A stretch of 43,277 nucleotides of DNA from Nitrosomonadales bacterium (lineage in GTDB: Bacteria > Pseudomonadota > Gammaproteobacteria > Burkholderiales > Gallionellaceae). The notes under the pieces were generated by a model. It had not been told where the DNA came from. It saw nothing but the letters and a program-made list of their open reading frames with translations, and ran no database searches. This document shows positions 32,625 through 41,604 of the stretch, one piece after another; the stretch's first letter is position 1, and the number at the start of each line of letters is the position of its first letter. Location: the NCBI GenBank assembly GCA_016183575.1, contig JACPEI010000038.1, positions 1-43,277 of the forward strand, in the 5' to 3' direction. The translations under genes and the position numbers were made by a program.

Positions 32625-33170
32625 TTATTTGGAGGGTTCTGGCTCGCCGTATTTTTCATTCATGGTTTCGCTCAATTCACCCGCCCAATCTTCGGGCAAC
32701 ATGCCTTTGCGCACGTAACGATGAAACGATGAATGTGGCCATGCCGACACGCGCGATACGAGGCCGTGCTTGACCGGATTGTAGTGAATGTAATCCACAT
32801 GCCGCGCCAAGTCGTTGTCGTCGCGCAGAGTGTGTTCCCAAAATCGCCGTTGCCACAGGTTGTATTCGCCTTTGGCGTTGCGCGTCAAATTCGATCCCGC
32901 GTGGATCAGGTCGCGGGTAAATCCTGACTTGATTGCGCGCCAGCGCCCGGCATAATCGGCATCGTCAGGTGGCAGTGCCCAGATGGTATGCAGGTGTTCC
33001 GGTAATACCACCATTGCCACGATTTCAAAAGGATGCGTGGTCATCACGCGTTGAAACGCCGCACGCAGAGGCTCGATGTTTTCAGTAAGTGCGTGAGATT
33101 GCCGGTCGGCCAGCGTCACGGTAAAGAAATAGGTTCCACCGGGCAGTTGGTTACGGCGGTAATGCACCAC
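32625..33170 (-). CDS. REP-associated tyrosine transposase (RAYT)
   Basis: A 181-residue Y1 HUH-type single-strand DNA transposase. The N-terminus YRRNQLPGGTYFFTVTLADR is the RAYT signature. The HUH motif is H59-L-H61 in VLPEHLHTIW; catalytic tyrosine candidates are Y127 and Y130 in DYIHYNPVKHG; WQRRFWEH is also conserved. The GTG at 33170 is chosen because GGAGG sits 6-7 bp upstream and matches the family start; an upstream open frame to 33239 runs into repeat DNA. RAYTs bind and cleave REP hairpins preceded by GTAG. This gene is bracketed by two such elements (32516-32605 and 33203-33285), the standard domesticated arrangement. Confidence 0.92.
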   Translation of the reverse strand: MVHYRRNQLPGGTYFFTVTLADRQSHALTENIEPLRAAFQRVMTTHPFEIVAMVVLPEHLHTIWALPPDDADYAGRWRAIKSGFTRDLIHAGSNLTRNAKGEYNLWQRRFWEHTLRDDNDLARHVDYIHYNPVKHGLVSRVSAWPHSSFHRYVRKGMLPEDWAGELSETMNEKYGEPEPSK

Positions 33171-33202
33171 GGCTTGCCTCCATCGGTTTAAATGTGTAGT
33201 AA

Positions 33203-33285
33203 GTAGCCCGGATGAAGCGCAGCGGAATCCGGGAAGCAATACGGTGGTATTTCCCCCGCATTGCGCTGCGCTTCATGCGGGCTAC
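33203..33285. repeat. REP/BIME pair upstream of the RAYT gene, family F
   Basis: Left unit 33203-33233 begins GTAGCCCGGATGAAGCGCAG; right unit 33255-33285 is identical to the right unit at 32575-32605. The left hairpin is CCCGGAT...ATCCGGG. Compared with the downstream copy both sides of the stem changed together, a compensatory pair. Confidence 0.92.
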
Positions 33286-33289
33286 GAGG

Positions 33290-34159
33290 CTACGATTGGG
33301 ATGCCCACTGGTTTAACAGCCATCTCGCCCACTCGGTCACTTCCGTCGCGGTCATGCCGATGGTGGCTTGCTGCTCAGCCAGCGCGTCGCCCGCCGTGCC
33401 GTGCAGATGCACCGCCAGCAGCAGCGCATCGTCCGCCGACATTCCCTGCGTGATGAAGGCGGCGATCATGCCGGCCAGCACGTCGCCCATGCCTGCCGCG
33501 CTCATGCCGGGGTTGCCGGTCTGGTTGACGAACAGCCTGCCGTCGCGCGTGGCGCACAGGCTGTCAGCGCCTTTCAGTACTATGCTGCAACCGAACTTCT
33601 GCGCCAGTTGCAGCACCGCCGCGACACGGTCTGCCTGCACTTCGCCGATCTTGCAGGCCAGCAGACGCGCGGCTTCGCCGGGATGCGGCGTGAGCACCGC
33701 CGCGGCCTTGCGTGCCCGCAGCAGGGCGCACAGGTCGGGGCGCAGCGCGAGGATATTCAGCGCATCGGCATCCAGCACCAGCGCGGCGTCGCTGTGCAAC
33801 GCGTCATGCAGCAGCTTCTGCGCGGCCATGTCGCGCCCCAGGCCGCAGCCAATTGCGAAAACGTCCACGCCAGGCAGGCGCAGCGCGTCGGCGGCAGAGT
33901 GCAGCATCAATTCCGGCTGCAGCGGGTCGACGCCCGGCGCATTCTCCGCCAGCAGCCCGACATGCACGCAGCCCGCACCCAGTTTGAGCGCGGCGCGTGC
34001 TGCCAGCAGCGGTGCGCCGACCATGCCGGATGCGCCGCCGATCACCGCGATGCTGCCGAACATGCCCTTGTGGCTGTCGCGCGGACGTTTCGGAAAGCTT
34101 GCGATGACCTGCGCTTTGTCAATTGGTATTGGGGTGAGGGCGGGGCTGCTTTTGCTCAT
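33290..34159 (-). CDS. nnrD: ADP/ATP-dependent NAD(P)HX dehydratase
   Basis: A 289-residue ribokinase-like enzyme that repairs hydrated NADH and NADPH by ATP- or ADP-driven dehydration. Visible motifs: GSIAVIGGASGMVGAPLLAARAAL, LDADALN, LTPHPGEAARLL, and the catalytic NPGMSAAGMGDVLAGM with the anion-hole GMGD. In many bacteria this domain is fused to the NnrE epimerase; here it stands alone, as in several betaproteobacteria. Divergent from purL with 68 bp between starts. Its 3' end abuts the REP unit at 33255-33285. Confidence 0.92.
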   Translation of the reverse strand: MSKSSPALTPIPIDKAQVIASFPKRPRDSHKGMFGSIAVIGGASGMVGAPLLAARAALKLGAGCVHVGLLAENAPGVDPLQPELMLHSAADALRLPGVDVFAIGCGLGRDMAAQKLLHDALHSDAALVLDADALNILALRPDLCALLRARKAAAVLTPHPGEAARLLACKIGEVQADRVAAVLQLAQKFGCSIVLKGADSLCATRDGRLFVNQTGNPGMSAAGMGDVLAGMIAAFITQGMSADDALLLAVHLHGTAGDALAEQQATIGMTATEVTEWARWLLNQWASQS

Positions 34160-34189
34160 TTCCGGTCAAATGCTGTGTGGGGGGCATAG

Positions 34190-34195
34190 TATAAT
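34190..34195 (+). promoter_or_regulatory. Possible -10 box of purL
   Basis: A perfect TATAAT lies 33 bp upstream of the purL ATG in the purL/nnrD divergent region. The corresponding -35 position carries only a poor match (TCAAAT), so the call is tentative. I see no clear PurR-type operator. Confidence 0.35.
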
Positions 34196-34227
34196 CTCGC
34201 CCCCGATTTCATCCTACGGTCATCACC

Positions 34228-37200
34228 ATGTTTCGAGTCTCCGTCGGCACCCCTGCCTTACCCGCCTTCCGCCTGGAAAAACTGCGCGCCGCGCTGAACG
34301 ATGCCGCGCCCGGCGTCGCCATCGCGGATACGCGCCACTGGTATTTCAGCGCACTCGAGAGCAAGACACTGAGCCAGGCGCAAGGGAAGTTGCTGAACAA
34401 GGTGCTGGGGCTGGGCAGGACGGCGGGCGAGCCTGCCGATGCAGCCCGATACCAGCGCCTGCTGGTGGTGCCGCGCCTCGGCACGATCTCCCCGTGGTCC
34501 ACCAAGGCTACTGACATCGCGCAGCATTGCGGCCTGTCCGAAGTGACGCGCATCGAGCGCGGCGTGGTGTATTACCTCTCCACTCCAAGCGGCAAACCGC
34601 TGAGCAAGGCCGAGCAGGCGGCGGTGCTGCCGCTGCTGCACGACCGCATGACCGAGACCGTATTGGACAGTATCGACGCTGCGGCGGAAAAAATCTTCCG
34701 CCACGGAAAGCCGCAACCGCTTGCCACGGTGAATATCCTGAAGGGCGGCAGCAAGGCTCTGGAGAAAGCCAACCGCGAAATGGGGCTGGCGCTGTCGGCG
34801 GACGAGATCGACTACCTGGTCGAAAATTTCCAGAAGCTCAAACGCAACCCGACCGATGTCGAGCTGATGATGTTCGCGCAGGCGAACTCGGAACATTGCC
34901 GCCACAAGATTTTTAACGCCGACTGGGTGATCGACGGCGAGGCGCAGGACATATCGCTGTTCGGCATGATCCGCAACACCCATAAGGTCAGCCCGCAGGG
35001 CACGGTGGTCGCCTATTCCGACAATTCCTCGGTGATCGAGGGCGCGCGCGTCGAGCGTTTCTACCCGCGCGCCGATGGCGGCTATGCGTTCAGCGATGAG
35101 CTGACGCATATCCTGATGAAGGTCGAGACGCACAACCATCCGACGGCGATCGCGCCGTTCGCCGGCGCGGCGACCGGCAGCGGCGGCGAGATCCGCGACG
35201 AAGGCGCAACCGGCAGCGGCTCCAAGCCCAAGGCCGGGTTGACCGGGTTCTCGGTGTCCAATTTGAATATTCCGGGGTTCATTCAACCTTGGGAGAAGTA
35301 CGATCCTATCGCACAAGGGAAGGGAGAAGGGGGAAGGGAGAAGGGAGAAACCACAGCGCCTTTTTTGACTTTACCCTTGAGCGCCGAAGGTGCGATCCCT
35401 TCCCCCTTAAACCCTTCCCAGTCGGGTACGACTTACGGCAAACCCTCCCGCATCGTCACCGCGCTGCAAATCATGCTGGAAGGCCCGATCGGCGCGGCGG
35501 CGTTCAACAACGAATTTGGCCGTCCGAACCTGACGGGCTATTTCCGCACCTTCGAGGAAAACGTCAGCGGCGAGATGCGCGGCTACCACAAGCCGATCAT
35601 GCTCGCGGGCGGGGTCGGCAACATCGCGGCGATCCACACGCACAAGCACGACCTGCCGGTCGGCGCGCTGGTCGTGCATCTTGGCGGCCCCGGCATGCTG
35701 ATCGGCCTGGGCGGCGGCGCCGCCTCCAGTATGGATACCGGCAGCAATGCCGAGAATCTCGACTTCGATTCGGTACAGCGCGGCAATCCCGAGATGCAGC
35801 GCCGCGCGCAGGAAGTGATCGACCGCTGCTGGCAACTGGGTGAGCGCAAGATCCCGCTGGACGAGACCGGCATGTCGCCGAAGCAGATCTGGTGCAACGA
35901 ATCGCAGGAGCGCTACGTGCTGGCGATTGCGCCGGAACGCATGGACGAGTTCCGCGCGTTCTGCGAGCGCGAGCGCTGCCCGTTCGCGGTGGTAGGGGTC
36001 GCGGCCGAGGACGATCAACTCATCGTGCACGACACCGAGTTCGACAACGATCCGGTGAACATGCCGCTGTCGGTGCTGCTCGGCAAGCCGCCGAAGATGA
36101 CGCGCAATGTGAAACGCGAAACCGCGCGTCTGACTTCCTTCGACAGCAGCGGGCTGGATCTGCGCAAAGCGATCAAGCGCGTGCTGCGCCTGCCTTCGGT
36201 GGCGAACAAGACTTTTCTGATCAGCATCGGCGACCGCACCGTGGGCGGCATGACCGCGCGCGACCAGATGGTCGGCCCGTGGCAGGTGCCGGTGGCGGAC
36301 GTGGCGGTCACCTTGATGGGCTTCAACACTAATCGCGGCGAGGCGTTCGCGCTCGGCGAGCGCACCCCGCTGGCGCTGGTGAACGCGCCGGCCTCGGGAC
36401 GCATGGCGGTGGGCGAGGCGCTCACCAACATCGCCGCCGCGCGCATCGACAAGATCGGCGACATCAAACTGTCGGCGAACTGGATGGCGGCAGCCGGACA
36501 TCACGGCGAGGATGCCGCGCTGTTCAATACGGTGCGCGCGGTGGGCATGGAGCTGTGCCCGCAGCTCGGCATCGGCATCCCGGTCGGCAAGGATTCCATG
36601 TCGATGAAGACGGTATGGCAGGAAGACAGCGAAACAAAATCCGTCACCGCGCCGCTGTCACTGATCGTGACCGCGTTCGCGCCCTGCGCCGATGCGCGAG
36701 GCACGCTCACGCCGCAACTGGCTGCCGACCTCGATACCTGCCTGTTGCTGATCGATCTGGGGCAGGGCAAGAACCGCATGGGCGGCTCGGCGCTGGCGCA
36801 GGTATACAAACAGGTCGGCGATGTCGCGCCGGACGTGGACGATGCGCAGGTGCTCAAATCATTCTTCGAATTGACCCAGCGCCTGAATGGCAGCGGCAAG
36901 CTGCTCGCTTATCACGACCGCTCTGACGGCGGCGCGTTCGTGGCGCTGTGCGAGATGGCCTTCGCCGCGCACATCGGCCTCGACATCCAGCTCGACGAAC
37001 TGCACGGCGACACGCTGCGCGCGTTGTTCAACGAGGAACTCGGCGCGGTGGTGCAGGTGCGCAATCGCGATGTGCCGCATATCCTGCAACAGGCGCGCGA
37101 TGCCGGACTGAAGAGCGTGCAGAAGATCGCCACGCTGAATGAAACCGGCATGATCGAAATCTCGCGCGGCGGCGAAAAGCTGTTCGGCGACAGCGGCGTG

Positions 37201-38214
37201 AACCTGCAACGCATCTGGTCGGAGACCACCTACCAGATGCAGAAACTGCGCGACAACCCGGCCTGCGCACAGCAGGAGTTTGACCGCCTGCTGGATGCCG
37301 CCGATTCGGGTCTGCATGTGAAGCTGACTTACGACCCGAATGAAGCTCCGCCACCCGTTCGCGGTGAGCCCTTCGACTTTGCTCAGGACAGGCTTGTCGA
37401 ACCGCATCCTTCGACAGGCTCAGGACGAACGGTTCTGACAAAAGTCCGCCCGAAGATCGCCATCCTGCGCGAGCAGGGCGTGAACGGCCAGGTGGAAATG
37501 GCGGCCGCATTCGACCGCGCCGGATTCGCCGCGGTGGACGTGCACATGAGCGATATCATCAGCGGGCGCGTCAAGCTGGCCGATTTCAAGGGCTTCGCCG
37601 CCTGCGGCGGATTCTCTTACGGCGACGTGCTCGGCGCGGGCGAGGGCTGGGCAAAATCCATCCTGTTCAATTCGCGCGCGCGCGACGAATTCGCGGCGTT
37701 CTTCCGGCGCAGCGACACGTTTGCCTTGGGCGTGTGCAACGGCTGCCAGATGATGAGCAATCTGCACGAGATCATCCCCGGCGCGGATAACTGGGCGCAC
37801 TTCGCGCGCAACCAGTCGGAACAATTCGAGGCGCGCTTCGCGATGGTCGAGGTGCAAGCATCGCCGTCGATCTTCTTCAGCGGCATGGCGGGCAGCCGCA
37901 TGCCGATCGTGGTGTCGCACGGCGAGGGTTATGCCGACTTTGGCAGCGCCGCAAAGCTGAAGGCCGCGCAGGATGTCGTCACGCTACGCTATGTGGATCA
38001 TCGCGGCAATGCCACCGAGACCTACCCGCTGAACCCGAACGGCTCGCCGCAAGGCATCACCGGCCTGACCACGCCGGACGGGCGCTTTTCGATCATGATG
38101 CCGCACCCCGAGCGCGTGTTCCGCGCCGTGCAGAACTCCTGGTATCCGCGCGAGTGGCAGGAGAACGGCGCATGGCTGCGCATGTTCCAGAATGCAAGGA
38201 AGTGGGTGGGGTAG
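34228..38214 (+). CDS. purL: Phosphoribosylformylglycinamidine synthase with two repeat-derived insertions
   Basis: Fourth step of purine synthesis: FGAR plus glutamine plus ATP to FGAM. The 1328-residue single chain has an N-terminal PurS-like domain (1-150), a linker, the FGAM synthase core (about 170-1030; [52 protein letters not shown]) and a C-terminal glutamine amidotransferase. The glutaminase triad is C1170 in GVCNGCQMM with H1293 and E1295 in PHPERVF. Two foreign-looking segments interrupt it. About residues 358-402 (35300-35432) lie between [11 protein letters not shown] and [11 protein letters not shown]. About 1043-1069 (37355-37432) lie between LTYDPNE and [14 protein letters not shown]. 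Both are repeat DNA read in frame at surface linkers. No frameshift, so the enzyme is probably active. Confidence 0.95.
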   Translation: MFRVSVGTPALPAFRLEKLRAALNDAAPGVAIADTRHWYFSALESKTLSQAQGKLLNKVLGLGRTAGEPADAARYQRLLVVPRLGTISPWSTKATDIAQHCGLSEVTRIERGVVYYLSTPSGKPLSKAEQAAVLPLLHDRMTETVLDSIDAAAEKIFRHGKPQPLATVNILKGGSKALEKANREMGLALSADEIDYLVENFQKLKRNPTDVELMMFAQANSEHCRHKIFNADWVIDGEAQDISLFGMIRNTHKVSPQGTVVAYSDNSSVIEGARVERFYPRADGGYAFSDELTHILMKVETHNHPTAIAPFAGAATGSGGEIRDEGATGSGSKPKAGLTGFSVSNLNIPGFIQPWEKYDPIAQGKGEGGREKGETTAPFLTLPLSAEGAIPSPLNPSQSGTTYGKPSRIVTALQIMLEGPIGAAAFNNEFGRPNLTGYFRTFEENVSGEMRGYHKPIMLAGGVGNIAAIHTHKHDLPVGALVVHLGGPGMLIGLGGGAASSMDTGSNAENLDFDSVQRGNPEMQRRAQEVIDRCWQLGERKIPLDETGMSPKQIWCNESQERYVLAIAPERMDEFRAFCERERCPFAVVGVAAEDDQLIVHDTEFDNDPVNMPLSVLLGKPPKMTRNVKRETARLTSFDSSGLDLRKAIKRVLRLPSVANKTFLISIGDRTVGGMTARDQMVGPWQVPVADVAVTLMGFNTNRGEAFALGERTPLALVNAPASGRMAVGEALTNIAAARIDKIGDIKLSANWMAAAGHHGEDAALFNTVRAVGMELCPQLGIGIPVGKDSMSMKTVWQEDSETKSVTAPLSLIVTAFAPCADARGTLTPQLAADLDTCLLLIDLGQGKNRMGGSALAQVYKQVGDVAPDVDDAQVLKSFFELTQRLNGSGKLLAYHDRSDGGAFVALCEMAFAAHIGLDIQLDELHGDTLRALFNEELGAVVQVRNRDVPHILQQARDAGLKSVQKIATLNETGMIEISRGGEKLFGDSGVNLQRIWSETTYQMQKLRDNPACAQQEFDRLLDAADSGLHVKLTYDPNEAPPPVRGEPFDFAQDRLVEPHPSTGSGRTVLTKVRPKIAILREQGVNGQVEMAAAFDRAGFAAVDVHMSDIISGRVKLADFKGFAACGGFSYGDVLGAGEGWAKSILFNSRARDEFAAFFRRSDTFALGVCNGCQMMSNLHEIIPGADNWAHFARNQSEQFEARFAMVEVQASPSIFFSGMAGSRMPIVVSHGEGYADFGSAAKLKAAQDVVTLRYVDHRGNATETYPLNPNGSPQGITGLTTPDGRFSIMMPHPERVFRAVQNSWYPREWQENGAWLRMFQNARKWVG
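35315..35419. repeat. Imperfect inverted repeat translated inside purL (first insertion)
   Basis: A purine-rich left part, AAGGGAAGGGAGAAGGGGGA and onward to 35345, faces a pyrimidine-rich right part, CCCTTCCCCCTTAAACCCTT, from 35397. It encodes the low-complexity peptide [11 protein letters not shown] ... SPLNPSQS. This repeat type is not seen elsewhere in the window. Confidence 0.75.
37355..37432. repeat. Inverted repeat translated inside purL (second insertion)
   Basis: Starts CCGTTCGCGGTGAGCCCTTC and ends CGACAGGCTCAGGACGAACG, near reverse complements. Same family as the arms at 11870-12006 and the half-copy at 6812-6841. Read in frame as [12 protein letters not shown] and [10 protein letters not shown]. 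Confidence 0.88.
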
Positions 38215-38216
38215 TT

Positions 38217-38240
38217 GTAGGTCGGGTTTTAATCCGGCAT
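38217..38240. repeat. Degenerate GTAG-type repeat after purL
   Basis: GTAGGTCGGGTTTTAATCCG can form a short stem (GTCGG-type with AATCCG) right after the purL stop. Incomplete compared with the other families. Confidence 0.4.
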
Positions 38241-38333
38241 GTCTGTCTGGAAAAGGCAGCCTGAGGATGTATTTTATCTGGATACCGCCCAATGGGCATT
38301 CAAGACCAGCATCAATAATCGGAGAACATTCAT

Positions 38334-39662
38334 ATGACCGCACCAGTTTCGTCGCCAGTATCGTTGAGGGAAATTCCGCAGCACAATATCTTCCGCAAGG
38401 GTGACACCTTCGTGCTGTTCGGCGAACTCTTCGGCCGGGGTTACGCCAACGGTCTGGTGAACGAGGCGCGCAAGGCGGGCATGACGATCATCGGCATCAC
38501 CGTCGGACGCCGCGACGAGAACCACGCGCTGCGCGCGCTGACCGCCGAGGAATTGGCCGAGGCCGAGGCCAATCTGGGCGGGCATATCATCAACGTGCCG
38601 CTGATGGCCGGTTTCGACCTGGACGCCCCCGCAGGCGAGCCCACCCCGACCGACCTGCTCGGCGGCATGACGCTGAAGAGCTGGCAGGACGACAAGCTCG
38701 ACTGGCCGCATATCGAGAAATGCCGCGCGGTCGGCGTCAAGCGCTTCAGGGATTCCGTCGCGAAGGTGATGGCCGAGCTGGACGGCATGATCCCGGACGG
38801 CAGCAACGCGTTCTTCGCCCACACCATGGCGGGCGGCATCCCCAAGGTGAAGGTGTTCCTCGCGATCGCGAACCGCATCTACAAGGGGCGCGGCGAGCGC
38901 TTCATGTCCTCGCGCGCGCTGCTCGACAGCGATCTCGGCAAGCTGTGCCTGATGAATTTCGACGAGGTCACCGCGAACACCTTCCAGCACCTGATCGAAG
39001 GCAGCGCGGCGATCCGCGCGCGGCTGGAAAAGACCGGCGGCCAGGTGCGCTACACCGCCTACGGTTACCACGGCACCGAGATACTTGTTAACGGCACATA
39101 TCACTGGCAGACCTACACCAACTACACCCAGGGCTACGCCAAGATGCGCCTCGAGCGCGTCGCAACGGACGCCTGGGCACAGGGCATCAGGGCCACGGTG
39201 TTCAATTGCCCGGAGATACGCACCAACTCCTCGGACATCTTCGTCGGCGTCGAGCTGTCGCTGTTCCCGCTGCTCAAGGCGCTCAAGAAGGAAGGCGGCG
39301 CAGCCTGGGCCGACGCGCAATGGCAGGCCTGCCGCGACCTGCTGCAGGAGGGCATGTCACTCGAGGCGCTGCTGCAGAAGATCAGCGACTACAACGCCAC
39401 CGGCGTGATGCAGGCATACCGCAACTTCGCCGCGTGGCCGATGGACAACTCCGCGGAACTGGCCGACCTGATGATAGGCACCTCGGATGAGATCACCCAG
39501 ATGCACAAGGACCGCAAGGCGCTGGTGACGGACATCCTCAGCGCGCTGGTGCTGGAGGGAACCGGGCCGCTGATGTTCATGGAAGCATCACATCCTGCGG
39601 CCCCGGTGCTGTGGCTCAATCACGACATCATCGCGAAGCAGCTGAATCTGATTCACGGTTGA
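38334..39662 (+). CDS. Enoyl-ACP reductase-like protein, FabMG family
   Basis: A 442-residue protein. The N-terminal Rossmann-like part has FVLFGELFGRGYANGLVNEARKAGMTIIGITVGRRDE, a dinucleotide-binding pattern. YTNYTQGYAK at 261-270 gives a Y-x8-K pair like that of FabV-type enoyl reductases. These fit the FabMG group of enoyl-ACP reductases, which I recall as described from metagenomic triclosan-resistance clones; such enzymes complete the fatty-acid elongation cycle by NAD(P)H-dependent reduction. The start at 38334 follows CGGAG. If this is the main enoyl reductase, FabI could be absent elsewhere in the genome. Confidence in the family is moderate because it is from memory. Confidence 0.6.
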   Translation: MTAPVSSPVSLREIPQHNIFRKGDTFVLFGELFGRGYANGLVNEARKAGMTIIGITVGRRDENHALRALTAEELAEAEANLGGHIINVPLMAGFDLDAPAGEPTPTDLLGGMTLKSWQDDKLDWPHIEKCRAVGVKRFRDSVAKVMAELDGMIPDGSNAFFAHTMAGGIPKVKVFLAIANRIYKGRGERFMSSRALLDSDLGKLCLMNFDEVTANTFQHLIEGSAAIRARLEKTGGQVRYTAYGYHGTEILVNGTYHWQTYTNYTQGYAKMRLERVATDAWAQGIRATVFNCPEIRTNSSDIFVGVELSLFPLLKALKKEGGAAWADAQWQACRDLLQEGMSLEALLQKISDYNATGVMQAYRNFAAWPMDNSAELADLMIGTSDEITQMHKDRKALVTDILSALVLEGTGPLMFMEASHPAAPVLWLNHDIIAKQLNLIHG

Positions 39663-39754
39663 GACTGGCGGCGTGGGGCGCGATTTAAACTGATGTGGAG
39701 CTATCCGGAGATCAGAGGACTTCGCCAGCCGACCCTTTGCAGTAGCACCGGGAG

Positions 39755-39813
39755 CGCCGACGTCCTCGTCGGCTGAAGTGTCGTAGCCCGCATGAAGCGT
39801 AGCGTAATGCGGG
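39755..39813. repeat. Short hairpin and single REP unit, family F
   Basis: GCCGACGTCCTCGTCGGC (39755-39772) is a 6-bp stem hairpin. It is followed at 39783-39813 by one family-F unit, GTAGCCCGCATGAAGCGTAG..., with hairpin CCCGCAT...ATGCGGG. The region 39663-39895 holds nothing else recognisable. Confidence 0.8.
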
Positions 39814-39895
39814 GAGGCGAGAGTCCAACGGGTTAAGTAGCGAGCAGTGTTGCGTAGTACCGCTGCGTAAACGCGGCAGGTGACAGGTAGCTCGG

Positions 39896-40073
39896 TCAAG
39901 TAGCGTCGCTTGTGGTCAGCCGGATGTCCCCGTATGGCAGGCCAGCCTGTCCGGGGGTGGCGATGATCTCGCGCCCGATTCCCGGATAGAACACCATACG
40001 TGCCTGGAAAAAAATACAGCACCAGCGCGAGCCCGCCATAGGCCGCAACCAGAATGCCAAGAATATGCCACAT
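39896..40073 (-). pseudogene. Truncated, frameshifted alpha/beta hydrolase
   Basis: Starts MWHILGILVAAYGGLALVLYFF, a membrane anchor. In the second frame it continues QARMVFYPGIGREIIATPGQ and AGLPYGDIRLTTSDAT before a TGA. Together this matches the N-terminus of membrane-anchored alpha/beta hydrolases (LVLYFFQxRxVFYP). The shift lies at a run of seven T on the coding strand; six would restore the frame. Beyond about 60 codons the sequence is replaced by repeat-rich DNA, so the catalytic domain is lost. The ATG overlaps the mtfA stop (TGATG), showing a former operon. Confidence 0.7.
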
Positions 40074-40873
40074 CACGCGCATCCTTTCTCCGGATCTTTG
40101 GCCTCCGCGTTTCCGCGCGTGGCCGGATCCTGGCGGTAAAAAGCGGCCAGTTGCCGGTACAAGTCCGGGTATTCCTGTTTCAGGGTCTGGGGTGTTTCGA
40201 AAAATGCCTCGCTGGTCACGGCGAAAAATTCGGCCGGGCTTTCGGCTCCATAGGGGTCAAGCGCCGTTTCCATGCCACTTTCCGCCTTGGCGCAGAAGTC
40301 GGCGAAAGCCGCGGTAAAGGCTTGCGCCCACCGTTCGGAAGACATCTCCCGATGCAGCGGCGGGAAACCGTTCATCGCGCCGTTCAGCATGTCCAGCTTG
40401 TGGGCGAATTCGTGGATCACCACGTTGACGCCGTCGTGCCCGCCACCGCGCACGGCGTCGGCGCCGGACAGAACCACCGGCCCGCGCTCCCAGGATTCTC
40501 CCAGCATCGCGTCGCGGACGACATGCACCACGCCGGCCTCGTCCATGAATTCGTGCTCCGGAACGAATTCGCCGGGATATACGATCACCGACACCCAGCT
40601 CACATAAGAATCTAGCCCGAGATTAAGAATCGGCAGGCAAGCCTGGGCGGCGATTTTGATCCGCGTGTCGTCGTCCAGGGAAAACCCGCCGGCCGCGACC
40701 AGCTGCTTTTCATTCAGGAATAAAGTTGCAAGTTCGCGCAGGCGCTCCATTTCTTCTTCCGATAGCCCGCGCAACAAGGGCAGCGCGGAAACGGCGGCAC
40801 GCCATGCCTCCTCCGGCAGCACTGCATGCCGCAAAATATACCGCCTGCGCCAGTTCTTTATGCTCCAGTTCAT
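40073..40873 (-). CDS. mtfA: Zinc peptidase MtfA (M90 family)
   Basis: A 266-residue cytoplasmic metallopeptidase. The HExxH site is H154-E155-F-A-H158 in VVIHEFAHKLDMLNGAMNGFPPL, with a downstream glutamate in SPAEFFAVTSEAFFE. Conserved WVSVIVYPGEF and LSGADAVRGGGHDGVNVV precede it. In E. coli MtfA binds the repressor Mlc and so relieves glucose-PTS repression; that partner need not exist here. The length matches the family. The stop overlaps the start of the broken hydrolase gene. Confidence 0.93.
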   Translation of the reverse strand: MNWSIKNWRRRYILRHAVLPEEAWRAAVSALPLLRGLSEEEMERLRELATLFLNEKQLVAAGGFSLDDDTRIKIAAQACLPILNLGLDSYVSWVSVIVYPGEFVPEHEFMDEAGVVHVVRDAMLGESWERGPVVLSGADAVRGGGHDGVNVVIHEFAHKLDMLNGAMNGFPPLHREMSSERWAQAFTAAFADFCAKAESGMETALDPYGAESPAEFFAVTSEAFFETPQTLKQEYPDLYRQLAAFYRQDPATRGNAEAKDPEKGCA

Positions 40874-41155
40874 ATTCTTTCAAACAGCCATGTTCGGATG
40901 CCAGGCAAGATGCTTTGTTAATTTTTGGGTAGGGGCACGGCGCGCCGTGCCCCTGCTTTTGTGTTTTAATAATCGGGAAAAACGAGTGATAGCGTAGCAC
41001 GATGGTGCAGCGCACCTTGTGGAATTTGCCGGGAATTTTCAATATAAACAGCGCGGTTACCGGCTTGTGTCCAGGTTTTGCAGCCAATTATGCCGGAACC
41101 CGGCTGGCGAAATATTGTCGTACAAAAATAATAGGATTGTTATGAAGGGGATTTT
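40874..41155. other. Intergenic region between divergent mtfA and the cytochrome c gene
   Basis: Contains a family-A palindrome at 40929-40956. The remainder has no open frame with protein-like content. It should carry the promoters of both divergent genes; a weak TTGTCG-17-TGTTAT pair lies just before the cytochrome gene but is too close to its start to be trusted. Confidence 0.5.
40929..40956. repeat. REP-like palindrome, family A copy 3
   Basis: Identical to the 28-nt palindrome at 2289-2316 except for one base (CTGC instead of CTAC at the end). Confidence 0.9.
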
Positions 41156-41491
41156 ATGAAGTCACAGTGGGTCGGTATCGCGGCAGTTGCAATGACGTTG
41201 ATGTTTGCCGGGCAGGCAGAGGCGGCGGTGGATGCCGCAGCGTTTAAAGCGTTAGCCAAGAAAAAAAGCTGCTTCAATTGCCATAGTATGGAGAGGTCGC
41301 TTGTTGGGCCGTCGCTGAGGGAGATTGGCAGGAAATACAGTGGCAAGGCCGGCGCGCAAGCCAGGTTGGCCGGGGTAATCAAAAATGGCAGCAAAGGCGG
41401 CGTTTGGGGCGAAGTCGCGATGCCGGCGTATGCGAGACTTAGCGATGACGACATTAAAATGATGGTGCAGTATATTTTGTCTCTCAAATAA
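41156..41491 (+). CDS. Class I cytochrome c (c-551/c-552 type)
   Basis: A 111-residue exported monohaem cytochrome. Signal peptide up to QAEA (residue 24). Haem site C39-F-N-C42-H43, and the axial methionine M89 in VAMPAYARLSDDD. The VGPSLREIGRKY segment and the ending MMVQYILSLK are characteristic of c-551-type electron carriers that donate to terminal oxidases or nitrite reductase in the periplasm. AAGGGG precedes the ATG at good spacing. A GC-rich hairpin (41503-41536) without a T-tract follows the stop. Confidence 0.93.
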   Translation: MKSQWVGIAAVAMTLMFAGQAEAAVDAAAFKALAKKKSCFNCHSMERSLVGPSLREIGRKYSGKAGAQARLAGVIKNGSKGGVWGEVAMPAYARLSDDDIKMMVQYILSLK

Positions 41492-41604
41492 TCACGATAA
41501 AACCGCCATTCCGCAATGGCTGCCGGAATGGGGCGGCTTGGCCGCACAGCCCGATACGACCACGGCAGATGCTATGGCGTGGCGAACTGGCGGCCAGCAG
41601 ACAA

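Noticed and set aside
33261-34514. A 417-codon plus-strand frame across nnrD
   Set aside because: Serine/alanine-rich reverse reading of nnrD that also runs into purL; no recognisable domain or ribosome site.
35298-35431. GTACGA at both edges of the first purL insertion as a target-site duplication
   Set aside because: The two copies are 128 bp apart, not a multiple of three. Joining them would put the ancestral gene out of frame, so chance is more likely.
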